Shown here: positions 25,396 through 33,855 of the stretch, in pieces
How the letters are laid out: every line of letters starts with the position of its first letter
Position numbering within the stretch: position 1 is the stretch's first letter
Source: Polyangiaceae bacterium
GTDB taxonomy: Bacteria > Myxococcota_A > Polyangia > Polyangiales > Polyangiaceae
DNA length: 64,000 nt
Direction of reading: 5' to 3'
Assembly (NCBI GenBank): GCA_029266615.1
Contig: JAQSWN010000002.1
Coordinates: 1-64,000 of the forward strand
The notes under the pieces: model-generated
What the model was told of the DNA's origin: nothing
Databases searched by the model: none
Seen by the model: only the letters and a program-made list of their open reading frames with translations
Translations under genes and position numbers: made by a program

Positions 25396-26019
25396 ATGAC
25401 ATCACGAACGCTCCTGACGCCCGAGTTTTGGGATCGCCGCTACGCATCGGCCGAGTACGTGTATGGCAAGGAGCCGAGCGACTTTCTTGCCGAACGCTTC
25501 ATTGAGCTACCGGTGGGGGGCGACGTCCTTTGCCTCGCTGACGGAGAGGGCCGAAACGGAGTCTTTCTGGCCACTCAAGGAATGCGGGTTACCGCCGTCG
25601 ACAACTCCTCGGTGGGTCTCGAGAAGGCGGAGCGGCTCGCGGCGGAACGCGCGGTTGCGCTCACGACGGTGCTTGCAGATCTGGCGGAGTGGGACGCAGG
25701 CGACGCGCGGTGGGATGGCGTGGTCTCCATCTGGGCCCATCTTCCGGCTTCGGTGCGAGCGGCATTGCATCCCCGGATGGCGCGGGCGCTCCGGCCCGGC
25801 GGGGTCTTGCTGCTCGAGCACTATCATCCGCGCCAAGTCGGCTACGGCACTGGTGGCCCGGATGATGCGACGATGATGCTGACTCTCGACGAGATCCATG
25901 ACGCGTTTCCCGGGTGGGCTCGCGTGCATACCTTCGAGGGCGAGCGGGTCGTGACTGAGGGTAGCGGCCACGGCGGCAAGAGCTACGTCACGCAGGCCAT
26001 TCTACGGAAACCGGGCTGA
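25396..26019 (+). CDS. Class I SAM-dependent methyltransferase (TehB-like)
   Basis: 207 aa. FWDRRYASAEYVYGKEPSDFL at the N-terminus, VLCLADGEGRNGVFLA (motif I, a GEGRN variant typical of small TehB-like methyltransferases), VTAVDNSSVGLEKA (motif II) and LRPGGVLLLEHYHP (post motif). Cytoplasmic small-molecule methyltransferase; substrate unknown, possibly tellurite or a thiol as for related proteins. Monocistronic between DUF2625 and the SnoaL-like gene. Confidence 0.85.
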   Translation: MTSRTLLTPEFWDRRYASAEYVYGKEPSDFLAERFIELPVGGDVLCLADGEGRNGVFLATQGMRVTAVDNSSVGLEKAERLAAERAVALTTVLADLAEWDAGDARWDGVVSIWAHLPASVRAALHPRMARALRPGGVLLLEHYHPRQVGYGTGGPDDATMMLTLDEIHDAFPGWARVHTFEGERVVTEGSGHGGKSYVTQAILRKPG

Positions 26020-26120
26020 GGCGCCGCGCGCCGAGGGGGCGCCTCGGACGAGGAGCTCGGAAATGGCCTGGTTCGGTCATCGCGGACCAGTTGCGCTCGA
26101 ACGGCTATGCTCAGCCGGTC

Positions 26121-26558
26121 ATGGCGGAAACGACCGACCCTCTTCTCGAAGCCCTATCGCGATACAGCGCCGCGGTTTACGACAAAGACGTGAGCGCGTT
26201 CGTCGCGTTGTACGCGGACGATCTGCACGTCTTCGACATGTGGAACAGCTGGGAGCTGCGAGGGCTCGTCGCGTGGCGCGAGATGGCAGCGGGCTGGTTC
26301 GCTTCGCTCGGCGACGAACGCGTGGTCGTCAAAGCGCACGATGTGGCCTCGGAAGTGCGGGGCGACTTCGCGCTGGGCCACGCGACGCTGACCTTCACGG
26401 GCTTCTCTGCGCAAGGCCAGGAGCTGCGCTCGCTCGACAACCGGCTCACCCTGGCCCTCCGACGTGAGGGCGGAGGCTGGAAGGTGTTTCATCAGCACAC
26501 GTCGGGGCCCATCGCTCACGACACACTCAAGGCCACGCTCAAGCGCGTGTCCCCCTAA
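26121..26558 (+). CDS. SnoaL/NTF2-like protein
   Basis: 145 aa alpha+beta cone-barrel protein (YSAAVYDKDVSAFVALYADDLHVFD, GGGWKVFHQHTS). The ATG at 26121 begins the conserved part; a start 30 nt earlier is possible. Its 3' end overlaps the convergent phosphofructokinase gene by 4 nt. Proteins like this bind or isomerise small molecules; none can be named here. Confidence 0.78.
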   Translation: MAETTDPLLEALSRYSAAVYDKDVSAFVALYADDLHVFDMWNSWELRGLVAWREMAAGWFASLGDERVVVKAHDVASEVRGDFALGHATLTFTGFSAQGQELRSLDNRLTLALRREGGGWKVFHQHTSGPIAHDTLKATLKRVSP

Positions 26559-27649
26559 TCACCAAGGCAGATGCCGACGTCGCGCGCGGTTTGGATGGTG
26601 TCGCACGCCGTGTCCACACTGCGCGTGCCGCCCACGACCTCGGCGAATGGCACGAGCACGATCTCACCGGCGATCTGCGCTACGAGGCCGCTGCGATCGG
26701 TCTCCGCCAGGTAGCGCACGGCGGCACAACCGAGTCGCTGCGCGAGCAGCCGATCGAAGCTGTTGGGCGAGCCGCCTCGTTGCAAGTGACCGAGCACGAC
26801 GGAGCGGGTCTCGTAGCCGCTCCGCTCCTGCAGTTGCTGCGCGAGGCGCGCCCCGATGCCGCCGAGCATCGCGTGCTCGGTGAAGGCATCCTTCTCGATT
26901 TTGTACAGCTTGTCAGCGCCCGTTTCCCGTGCGCCCTCCGAAGCGACGACGATCGCGAAGCCCGGTCCGCGGCGGTAGCGGTCGTGCAGCTTCTCGCAAA
27001 TTCGGTCGATGTCGTAGGGGATCTCGGGGATGAGGACGACGTCCGCGCCGCCGGCGATGCCCGCGTGCAGGGCGATCCAACCGGCGTCGCGCCCCATCAC
27101 CTCCACGATCATGACGCGCCCGTGGGCCTGCGCCGTGGAGTGCAGGTTGTCCAGCGCCGCGGTGGTGGTGTCGACAGCGGTTGCGAAGCCGAAGGTGACG
27201 TTCGTACCACGCAGATCATTGTCGATCGTTTTCGGGACGCCGATGACTCGCGGAAAGCCTCGCTCCATCAAGCTGCTCGCGATGCGCATCGACCCATCAC
27301 CGCCGAGCGCGACCAGCGCGTCGATTCCAAGCTCGCGCGCCCGCTTCACCACGCGCTCCGAGACGTCCGTCGGCGTCTTTTGGCCGTCGCGCAGCACCGG
27401 GTACCGCAACGGATCACCACGGTTGGTGGTGCCGAGGATGGTGCCGCCTTGATGAAAGATGCCGCGCACGCGCTCGCGAGTCAGCTCGGTCACTCCCTCC
27501 GCGTCGTCTTCGATCAGGCCCTGGTAGCCGCGACGAATCCCCAGCACCTCCCAGCCGCGATTGAGCGCGCTGAGTGCGACCGAGCGGATCACCGCGTTGA
27601 GGCCCGGCGCGTCGCCGCCGCCCGTGTTGATCGCGATGCGAGTCACCAT
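26555..27649 (-). CDS. pfkA: 6-phosphofructokinase
   Basis: 364 aa, cytoplasmic glycolytic enzyme phosphorylating fructose 6-phosphate. N-terminal INTGGGDAPGLNAVI, LGTTNRGDP near residue 72, GGDGS at 116-120 and PKTIDND at 139-145 with the catalytic Asp, then EVMGRDAGW and LGHLQRGGSPNSFDR. The Gly at the third position of GGDGS points to ATP rather than pyrophosphate as donor, while Lys in PKTIDND is the residue also seen in the pyrophosphate-type and related ATP-dependent group. Single gene, not in an operon. Confidence 0.9.
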   Translation of the reverse strand: MVTRIAINTGGGDAPGLNAVIRSVALSALNRGWEVLGIRRGYQGLIEDDAEGVTELTRERVRGIFHQGGTILGTTNRGDPLRYPVLRDGQKTPTDVSERVVKRARELGIDALVALGGDGSMRIASSLMERGFPRVIGVPKTIDNDLRGTNVTFGFATAVDTTTAALDNLHSTAQAHGRVMIVEVMGRDAGWIALHAGIAGGADVVLIPEIPYDIDRICEKLHDRYRRGPGFAIVVASEGARETGADKLYKIEKDAFTEHAMLGGIGARLAQQLQERSGYETRSVVLGHLQRGGSPNSFDRLLAQRLGCAAVRYLAETDRSGLVAQIAGEIVLVPFAEVVGGTRSVDTACDTIQTARDVGICLGD

Positions 27650-28203
27650 GACCTCAACCTAGCCTCACCCCACGCGCGGGGGTCAAGGGGATAGACGCGG
27701 CCGTCTTCCCCTGCCGCGCACAGCCCGGAGGGCGAGCACGGTCTTTGGGCAAGACCGCAGGCGCCCAGCCGAAGGCGAGCACCTGCGAGTTACCTGCGAG
27801 TTGGGGCAGCCCCAGAGGCGCCTACGTGCGGTGGCGCACGGAGCTCGCATGCGGGCCAACGAAGCTGTTCCGCGGCGGCACGAACAACGTCCGAACCCGC
27901 TTCAGCTCCGTGCGACGCAGCGCGCAGCGGTCGGCGATCGTCAGAAGGACAAGGAGGGGGCTCTTCGCGTCGCTGCATCAGTCACCGGCACGACCAGTCG
28001 GCGGCACCACCCCCCCTGCGGAGGAGCCTCAAGCGGCAGCCGCGGAGGAGCGCGCGGCCAAAGCGCCGACAAGGCCGAGAAGTCATCGGACGACGCCAAG
28101 AAGTAACATCCTTCAAACCGCCCGCGTCACCTTAGACTCGTTGGACGAGCACCAGGTGATGCCGGCGGCTGGGGACTCGCGCCACGTGAGTTAGTCACGA
28201 ATC
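27650..28203. other. Gene-free stretch
   Basis: Between the divergently and oppositely placed pfk and ice-binding genes (both on the minus strand). The open frames here have no family resemblance or ribosome-binding site. The only structure seen is one copy of the dispersed repeat at 27853-27885 and a doubled CCTGCGAGTT near 27783-27801. Confidence 0.5.
27853..27885 (+). repeat. Dispersed intergenic repeat, copy B
   Basis: Begins GGGCCAACGAAGC and ends CGGCGGCACGAAC. Aligns with 44551-44584 at 30 of 34 columns with one gap by hand count, and with the reverse strand of 44889-44921. All copies are intergenic. Confidence 0.5.
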
Positions 28204-29415
28204 CTAGGGCGTCGGTGCCGTGACGGTGCTGCTCGCCAAGTCGACGGCCGTTTGAGCGAGGAGGCGACCGTTGATGGAAGCGCCAGCGGCAAGGCCGATT
28301 CGCGTTTTGGAGAAGACGACGCCTTCCGCGTGAGCGTCCACGCCCAAGTCTACCGCGCCCGCGACTTGCCAGAAGACGTTTTGCGGCCGCGCACCGCCGC
28401 TCAAGGTGACGCGTTGACCGGCGGCCAGCGAAAGATCGCCGGTAATCTGAAAGATCCAAACGTCGTTGGGTGCGCCTGCGAGGATTACGTCCGCAGACGT
28501 GGTGACGGATGTGGTCCACTTGTACAGGCCCGGTTCCAAGGTCAGCCCGCCCAGCTCGCCGGCTTCGAGGTTGAGGAAATCGGGGGTCGGGCGTCCCGCG
28601 GCATCAGTATAGGCTGCCTGCATGGCGCCCACTGCTGCGGTCAGCTTGCTGGGAGTCGGCGGATCATTGTTGGCGGCGAAGACGCCGCCACTCACTTGTG
28701 GCGAGGTCCACCGGGTGCCGGCTCGAGTCAGTGAAAAACCGGTCACGTAACTCGCGGCTGCCGGGCTTAGGCCGATATCGCCTGAGATTTCGGAGGTCGG
28801 CACGTTCGAGATCGCGGACTTCGCGAGGACGACGTAGGCGCCCGCGGCGCCGAGCACCACAGGGGCAGGGCCCGTTCTCGGAGTGCCATCGGTCGAGAAG
28901 CTCCACGAATAGGCCTGCTGAAGAGGATTGCCGGCCAGGTCCGTGGCGTTAGTGCTGATGATGGCGGTGTACGTCTCACCGAGCTCGAGCTCCGCGTCCG
29001 GCGTAAACATCAGCCTCTCGGCGACAACCATAACGACGCCCGGAACGGCCTCGGCGCCAAGGCTCAGGCTGAAGGTGGCGCCATCAAGGCTATCGGGTGC
29101 CATCATCTCGCTGAACGTAGCGACGATCTCGCTGCTCGTCGCCTGCGCATCCGAGTCGTCGAGCGGCAACGTGTGGACGACAGTGGGCGGAGTCTCGTCG
29201 GGCGAGCTGGCGCCAGCAGTCCCCTCCCCACTTCGTCCAGCGTTGGGATCGCCGGCATTGCCTCCGCCGGCATTTTCCCCAGACGCGCCGGTGTCGCCGC
29301 CGACCGCTTGCGTTGGTGATTTCACTTCGTCGGAGCACGACGCCGCCACGATGGCAAGCGGAGCCAACACGAGCAATGACGAGAATAAATGAAGAGAAGG
29401 AACGAATCGAAGCAC
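28204..29415 (-). CDS. Ice-binding protein (DUF3494) lipoprotein with Big_5 domain
   Basis: 403 aa from GTG 29415, giving the signal VLRFVPSLHLFSSLLVLAPL with lipobox AASC. After a Gly/Ser linker a Big_5-type Ig-like domain spans about residues 65-165 (TPPTVVHTLPLDDSDA, SEIVATFSEMM, YTAIISTNATDLAGNPL). The C-terminal 215 residues are a DUF3494 beta-solenoid: GAYVVLAKSAISNVPTSEIS, GDIGLSP, GLYKWTTSVTTSADVIL, WIFQITGDLSLAAGQRVTL and RLLAQTAVDLASSTVTAP. This family binds ice crystals in cold-adapted microbes. Here it would be displayed on the outer membrane. A longer upstream frame exists but would destroy the signal peptide. Confidence 0.87.
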   Translation of the reverse strand: MLRFVPSLHLFSSLLVLAPLAIVAASCSDEVKSPTQAVGGDTGASGENAGGGNAGDPNAGRSGEGTAGASSPDETPPTVVHTLPLDDSDAQATSSEIVATFSEMMAPDSLDGATFSLSLGAEAVPGVVMVVAERLMFTPDAELELGETYTAIISTNATDLAGNPLQQAYSWSFSTDGTPRTGPAPVVLGAAGAYVVLAKSAISNVPTSEISGDIGLSPAAASYVTGFSLTRAGTRWTSPQVSGGVFAANNDPPTPSKLTAAVGAMQAAYTDAAGRPTPDFLNLEAGELGGLTLEPGLYKWTTSVTTSADVILAGAPNDVWIFQITGDLSLAAGQRVTLSGGARPQNVFWQVAGAVDLGVDAHAEGVVFSKTRIGLAAGASINGRLLAQTAVDLASSTVTAPTP

Positions 29416-29620
29416 GCTACACCCTAAGTCTCGGCGAAAAACGAGCGCAGACCTGGCCGTCACCAACTCAACCAGCGCCCTGACCGACTCGACGTGCACC
29501 GCAAGCAACCAGCTGGCTGAGTCACGCGCTTCGGCGACTGAATTCACAAGTTAGGGACCGCCGCCCCAACAAGCAAGGGCATGGGACAAATGATGTCAGC
29601 GCCAACGAACCGCCGCTAAA

Positions 29621-31189
29621 CTACGGGGCTTCGACCGCGCCAATATCCGGAGCGTCCCCGTTCGGGCGCTTTTGGCCGAGCAGATCGAGCGGCGGCGCGT
29701 CGTTCGGATTGCCGCCGTCGACCGCAGGAGAATTAGGACCAGGGGTGTAGTCGCCGTTCGCGGCGTCGACGAACTTGGGATCGCCCACCTGGTTGGTCGC
29801 ACCTGGATAAGCGACCTCGGTCAGGCTGTAGCTCAGGGTGCCGCCGTACCAAACTTGGTCCTGACAATCTTCGCCAGGGAAGTTGTTGTACGAGATGTTG
29901 GCGATGTTCGCGCAGCCGCTGTTACAAGCGACGATACCCACGTACGTGCACCCGTTGAAGTTTTCTACCAGCGTGTTGTACGCAAAGCGCGTCTTGACGG
30001 CGTTGATGTCGATCACCCGCGTGTAACCAGGGGCGCCGTTGCGCACGAAGAGGTTGTTCTCTATCGTCACTTCGGCTTGGTCCCAAGCGCGGAGGGCGAC
30101 GCCGTTGCCATCGAACCGATTGCGGAGGATGTTCGTCGTCTTCGTGCACTCGGCCGTGCAGGAGAGCGCGACGGCGGCGGCGAACGTTTCCGAGAGGCCG
30201 TTGCGATTGAAGGACGATTGAGTGATGATCACATCGCAGTCGGTCGCGTCCAAGGCCGTCCGGTTGTCTTCCAGCGTGCTCTTCGTGATGGCAAGCGATC
30301 CGCCCGTGCACCGGATGGCTGCGGTGTCCTCTCCGGTCGCGCCGCTGATGACAATGTTGTCGAAGCCGACCTCCGCTCCGGCCGGCACGATGAACGCGCC
30401 GCTGTCGTAGGGCTGAACGCGGACGCCGTTACCGATGACGCGGAGGCCCTTCAGTGCGGGCAAGGTTGCCCCGCCGCTATCGAACGCCTTCGGGGTCTTC
30501 ACCATGACCAGCGTGCGACGCGCGGCCGTGAGCTTCGTCGTCGCATCCGACAGATTGCGGCAGGGCTCGTCTTGCGTGCCACAGGTCGCGCTGCTCACGC
30601 CGGTTTGAGCCAGCGCGTAAACAACATTCGTCGGGCTTTCGCACGCTCCGTTCGGATTGCACGCTCCGGACGCGCACTCATCGTGCTCGCTGCAGGCGCG
30701 ACAGAGGCCGCCGGGGCCGCAGACTGGCGTTCGCCCGGAACAATCGTCGTCCGCGAGGCACTCGGCGCAGCGGCCCTGCGCCGCGCCGCTCATCACGCAG
30801 TGCGGTTTGCCGACCTCTGCTGCACACTCTTCGCTCGTCGCGCAGGCTCGGCATTCGCCGCTCAGCGCGTCGCAGATGGGGGCCGTGCTCCCGCAGTCCG
30901 CGGGGCTGTCCGTACAGCTCTTCCCCAGCGGGGGCGCGCCTCCTTCGACGCATTCGGAACCGCAATCGCCGGCCCCGGCGCCCCCGCCGAGTGGGACGCC
31001 GCTGTCGCCGCCGAACGCCGTTCCTCCGCTGCTCATGGAGGTGCCGCCGGTGCTCTGAGCGCCCGCCGTGCCGGACACCGCCCCGCTTCCTTCGTCCACG
31101 GGCTTAAGCGCTTCGGGAGAGTTGAGAACGGAGCAGGCGCCGACGCTCACGAGCACCGTGAGCGTCGAGTAAGCACTGCGGCGGATCAT
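29621..31189 (-). CDS. Lipoprotein with Cys-rich module and right-handed beta-helix
   Basis: 522 aa. ATG 31189 has GGAG 7 nt upstream and gives a signal MIRRSAYSTLTVLVSVGAC. A Gly/Ser linker is followed by a Cys-rich region at about residues 75-185 (CDALSGECRACATSEEC, CAECLADDDC, CRACSEHDECASGAC). The C-terminal half is a parallel beta-helix (GLRVIGNGVRV, LAITKSTLEDNRT, VTIENNLFVRNGAPG), as in pectate-lyase-like and DUF1565 proteins, ending with DPKFVDAANGDYTPGPNSP, a common end of such helices. The start overlaps the stop of the upstream TPR gene, so the two are coupled. Likely a surface carbohydrate-binding protein; no catalytic residues identified. Confidence 0.78.
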   Translation of the reverse strand: MIRRSAYSTLTVLVSVGACSVLNSPEALKPVDEGSGAVSGTAGAQSTGGTSMSSGGTAFGGDSGVPLGGGAGAGDCGSECVEGGAPPLGKSCTDSPADCGSTAPICDALSGECRACATSEECAAEVGKPHCVMSGAAQGRCAECLADDDCSGRTPVCGPGGLCRACSEHDECASGACNPNGACESPTNVVYALAQTGVSSATCGTQDEPCRNLSDATTKLTAARRTLVMVKTPKAFDSGGATLPALKGLRVIGNGVRVQPYDSGAFIVPAGAEVGFDNIVISGATGEDTAAIRCTGGSLAITKSTLEDNRTALDATDCDVIITQSSFNRNGLSETFAAAVALSCTAECTKTTNILRNRFDGNGVALRAWDQAEVTIENNLFVRNGAPGYTRVIDINAVKTRFAYNTLVENFNGCTYVGIVACNSGCANIANISYNNFPGEDCQDQVWYGGTLSYSLTEVAYPGATNQVGDPKFVDAANGDYTPGPNSPAVDGGNPNDAPPLDLLGQKRPNGDAPDIGAVEAP

Positions 31190-32202
31190 CGGAAAGCTCC
31201 TTCCACGCTCAGACCGGAGTGGTTCCACCCTACTCGGGGCGCGAGGCGTAGGTCGAACGCGGAGTCCCGCTGCGGGCGGCGCAGGTAGAGGAACGTCGTG
31301 ACCCCGGCGCCAACTACGGCTGCGCCGATGAGCACGTCCGTGACCAGGTTGAGCGTCTTCGTCTGGTCGCGCAGGTTCAGGGCGTCCGTGTCGGTGCCGT
31401 TAGCTTTCTCGTAGTCGCTGTTTTTGCCGAGCGCGAGCGCGCCCGTCACGCCCGCACCGACCGCGAGTGCGCCGGTCGCCGCGAGCCCCACCCAAACACT
31501 GGTGGGAACGGGGCGCGAGGTGGGCGTCGGCGCGGAAGCCGCCGGCGTCGTGGGGGACGGTGATGGCGTTGGCGGAGGAGCGGCCACCTCCGCGCTGAGG
31601 TCGAAAGCGTGCTGGTACGAGCCGCCGGGCTCTGCATCCAGCTCGAAAGTTTGGGAGGGCTTCCCGGCGGCGCTGGCCGTGACGACATGATGGCCGGGAC
31701 GGATCTGAAGTCGCAAGACTCCCGTCACCGCCTGATAACGATTGCGGACCCGCGAGCCGGTGACGGGCGTGCGCTCGTCCGTGATCACTACGTCGGCCGG
31801 GGTCGTCGTCAGTTCGAGGCTTACGGCGGACGCGCGCAAGGTGCCGAGGTCACGCTCGATGTCTGCGCGCTCCGAGGCGTCGATGTCTTTCTTGCCCTCC
31901 TCCAAGTAGCGAGAGAACGCCGCGATCGCCTCCGAGTCGCGCTCGAGCTTCATCGCGCAGATCCCCAAGTTGCCCAGAATCTTCCACGACGGTGAGGCCT
32001 CGTAGGCCGCCTTGAACTCCCGGTACGCGTCCTCGTAACGGGCGCCGTCGGGATCCTTCAGCAAGGCGACGCCTGCATTGAAGTGCTGCCGCGCCGCGTC
32101 CGTGATTTTTACGTCCGCTGCGACGCTGGGCCGGGCGACGAGCGAGCAAGACGCTATCATCAATCCCAGAACGAACGCGCGATGAGCCGATGAGCGGAGC
32201 AT
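31186..32202 (-). CDS. TPR/PEGA-like exported membrane protein
   Basis: 338 aa from ATG 32202 (GGAGAC upstream). Signal peptide about residues 1-29 (ending SVAAD), then TPR-like helices at about 30-125 (YEDAYREFKAAYEASPSWKI, AIAAFSRYLEEGKKDI), a PEGA-like beta-domain at about 125-200 (SLELTTTPADVVITDE, LRLQIRPGHHVVTAS), a Pro/Ser/Thr linker and two C-terminal hydrophobic segments (VWVGLAATGALAVGAGVTGA; LVTDVLIGAAVVGAGVTTFL). This is a frequent architecture in myxobacteria, of unknown function. It overlaps the downstream beta-helix lipoprotein gene by 4 nt. Confidence 0.78.
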   Translation of the reverse strand: MLRSSAHRAFVLGLMIASCSLVARPSVAADVKITDAARQHFNAGVALLKDPDGARYEDAYREFKAAYEASPSWKILGNLGICAMKLERDSEAIAAFSRYLEEGKKDIDASERADIERDLGTLRASAVSLELTTTPADVVITDERTPVTGSRVRNRYQAVTGVLRLQIRPGHHVVTASAAGKPSQTFELDAEPGGSYQHAFDLSAEVAAPPPTPSPSPTTPAASAPTPTSRPVPTSVWVGLAATGALAVGAGVTGALALGKNSDYEKANGTDTDALNLRDQTKTLNLVTDVLIGAAVVGAGVTTFLYLRRPQRDSAFDLRLAPRVGWNHSGLSVEGAFR

Positions 32203-32864
32203 TGCTCGCAATGTCTCCGAAATGCCGGGGATGTTCAAGCCGCCTGCGCAGCTAACGGCAGGGCCGCGGCTCAGCCTTTCTTGAAGTGCTGGAACAGCTC
32301 GGCCGCACGCCCGCCTCTGTCGAGCCGAGCGCTTCGAACGGCGCCGCACGGTCGACCTCGATGATGAAGGTGAGGGTAGGAGAGCCGTTCAAAAGGCATC
32401 GCAAGTCGGCGATACGAACCGCTCCGTCGAAAGGGCGAGCGGCGCCCCGCTCACGATCAGGAAGTGAGAGGCTGCGCGCTACAAAGGGCGTATTCGCGCC
32501 CCTCCCCATCTCTGCTGGGCCTGCCAGCGCGAGCAGCGAAATCGCGCTCGCGTTGCGGACAGGCTATCGCACCTGATGGGAGTGCCACAGGTGTCGGGTG
32601 CCGGCAGGAGCTCCAGCCGCGCCCGCTCCGTTTGCTCGGGCGAGAGGCGTCCGTCGAAGCGGAAGATCGGCGCGGCGCGCCCTGCCGTGCGGCGCGGTTT
32701 GCCGACGACGGCAAGGGGTTGCTCAGCATGAACGCCAACCGTCGCGTGCGAGAGCTCGCGGTGCGTGAGTCGACAAATGGCAACGCGGGCGCAGAGGGTG
32801 GAGGACACACCTTCGGCGTCCTCCACCGACCCCGCCGATCTCCAATCAATTCCGCACGCTATGT
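32203..32864. other. Gene-free stretch upstream of TPR gene
   Basis: No frame here has a recognisable product. The minus strand between 32272 and 32510 can be read in two frames as a short protein-like end (FIIEVDRAAPFEALGS, then AAELFQHFKKG and a stop), which might be a decayed gene, but the evidence is weak. The promoter of the TPR/beta-helix pair must lie in this stretch. Confidence 0.4.
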
Positions 32865-32941
32865 TGGCGCGCCCCACAGGATTCGAACCTGTGACCTACG
32901 GCTCCGGAGGCCGTCGCTCTATCCAGCTGAGCTAGGGGCGC
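32865..32941 (-). tRNA. tRNA-Arg (anticodon CCG)
   Basis: Full cloverleaf on the minus strand: acceptor GCGCCCC pairing with GGGGCGC, D-arm GCTC...GAGC, anticodon stem ACGGC/GCCGT with loop CTCCGGA (anticodon CCG), T-arm ACAGG-TTCGAAT-CCTGT, discriminator G and an encoded CCA. It reads the codon CGG, frequent in this GC-rich genome. Confidence 0.97.
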
Positions 32942-33084
32942 GTGAAGACCGCGTCATGCCGCGGGGAGGGTGGGGGCGTCAAGGGTTCCGCGCGTTTAGC
33001 GAAGGATTTGTGCGCTTGAGTGCGGGTTGCGGCGTCGCCAAGGTGCTACGCGCGGAGGGCGCGGGACGGGCGTATGGTGGCGGC

Positions 33085-33855
33085 GTGGAAGTTCATCTGG
33101 TGCCGTGCTTGAAAGATAACTACGCGTACCTGCTGCACCGGCCGGGCAGCTCGGAGGCGATCGTGGTGGATGCGAGCGAGGACGCGCCGGTGTTGGCGGA
33201 GCTCGAGCGGCTGGGCCTAACGCCGAAAGCGATTTTGGCGACGCATCATCATGTGGATCACGTCGGCGGCAACGAGGGCGTGTTGGCGAGGTACCCCGGC
33301 GTGAAGGTGTTCGGCTACCGGACGGACCGCGGGCGCATCCCGGGGCAGACGGACTTTCTGGAAGACGCGCAGGAGTTCGATGCGGCCGGGATTTCCGTGA
33401 AGGCGCTCCATATTCCGGGGCACACCCTGGGCGCGGTGGCTTATGTGGCCGAGGGCGCGGCGTTCACGGGTGATACTTTGTTCGCGGCCGGCTGCGGGCG
33501 CCTGTTCGAGGGAACGGCGGCGCAGATGTACGAGTCGCTGAACATCAAGCTCGGCGCGCTGCCGGACGACACGCGGATTTACTGCGGTCATGAGTACACG
33601 GTGAGCAACCTGCGCTTCGCGGAGTCGCTCGAGCCGAACAACCCGGCGATCGCGACCAAGCTGGCATGGGCGCAGGCGGCGCGAGACAAGGGTGAGCCAA
33701 CGCTGCCGAGCACGCTGCGCGAGGAGCGGATGACGAACCCATTCTTGCGCGTGGCCGAGAAGGACGTGGTCGCGAAGGTGAATGAGCGCTTGGCCCAGGA
33801 TCGTTCGCCGCAGGCGGTGCTGGCGGCCGTGCGAGCGATGAAAGATGCGTTCTGA
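33085..33855 (+). CDS. gloB: Hydroxyacylglutathione hydrolase (glyoxalase II)
   Basis: 256-aa metallo-beta-lactamase-fold thioesterase. The zinc motif THHHVDH is near residue 53, HIPGHTLG near 107, FTGDTLFAAGCGRLFEGT near 128 and YCGHEYT near 166; these complete the two-metal site of GloB. GTG 33085 gives the standard N-terminus (EVHLVPCLKDNYAYLL); the frame is open far upstream but unlike the family. It hydrolyses S-lactoylglutathione to lactate in methylglyoxal detoxification. It overlaps the following lipoprotein gene by 11 nt. Confidence 0.92.
   Translation: MEVHLVPCLKDNYAYLLHRPGSSEAIVVDASEDAPVLAELERLGLTPKAILATHHHVDHVGGNEGVLARYPGVKVFGYRTDRGRIPGQTDFLEDAQEFDAAGISVKALHIPGHTLGAVAYVAEGAAFTGDTLFAAGCGRLFEGTAAQMYESLNIKLGALPDDTRIYCGHEYTVSNLRFAESLEPNNPAIATKLAWAQAARDKGEPTLPSTLREERMTNPFLRVAEKDVVAKVNERLAQDRSPQAVLAAVRAMKDAF

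Noticed and set aside
27745-28194. 149-codon plus-strand frame in the gap after pfk
   Set aside because: No ribosome-binding site, Arg/Ala/Thr-rich product without motif, and it runs through the dispersed repeat.
32272-32510. Possible remnant of a small minus-strand gene
   Set aside because: It needs a frame change, lacks a recognisable family and has no start signal; kept only as a note in the gene-free stretch.
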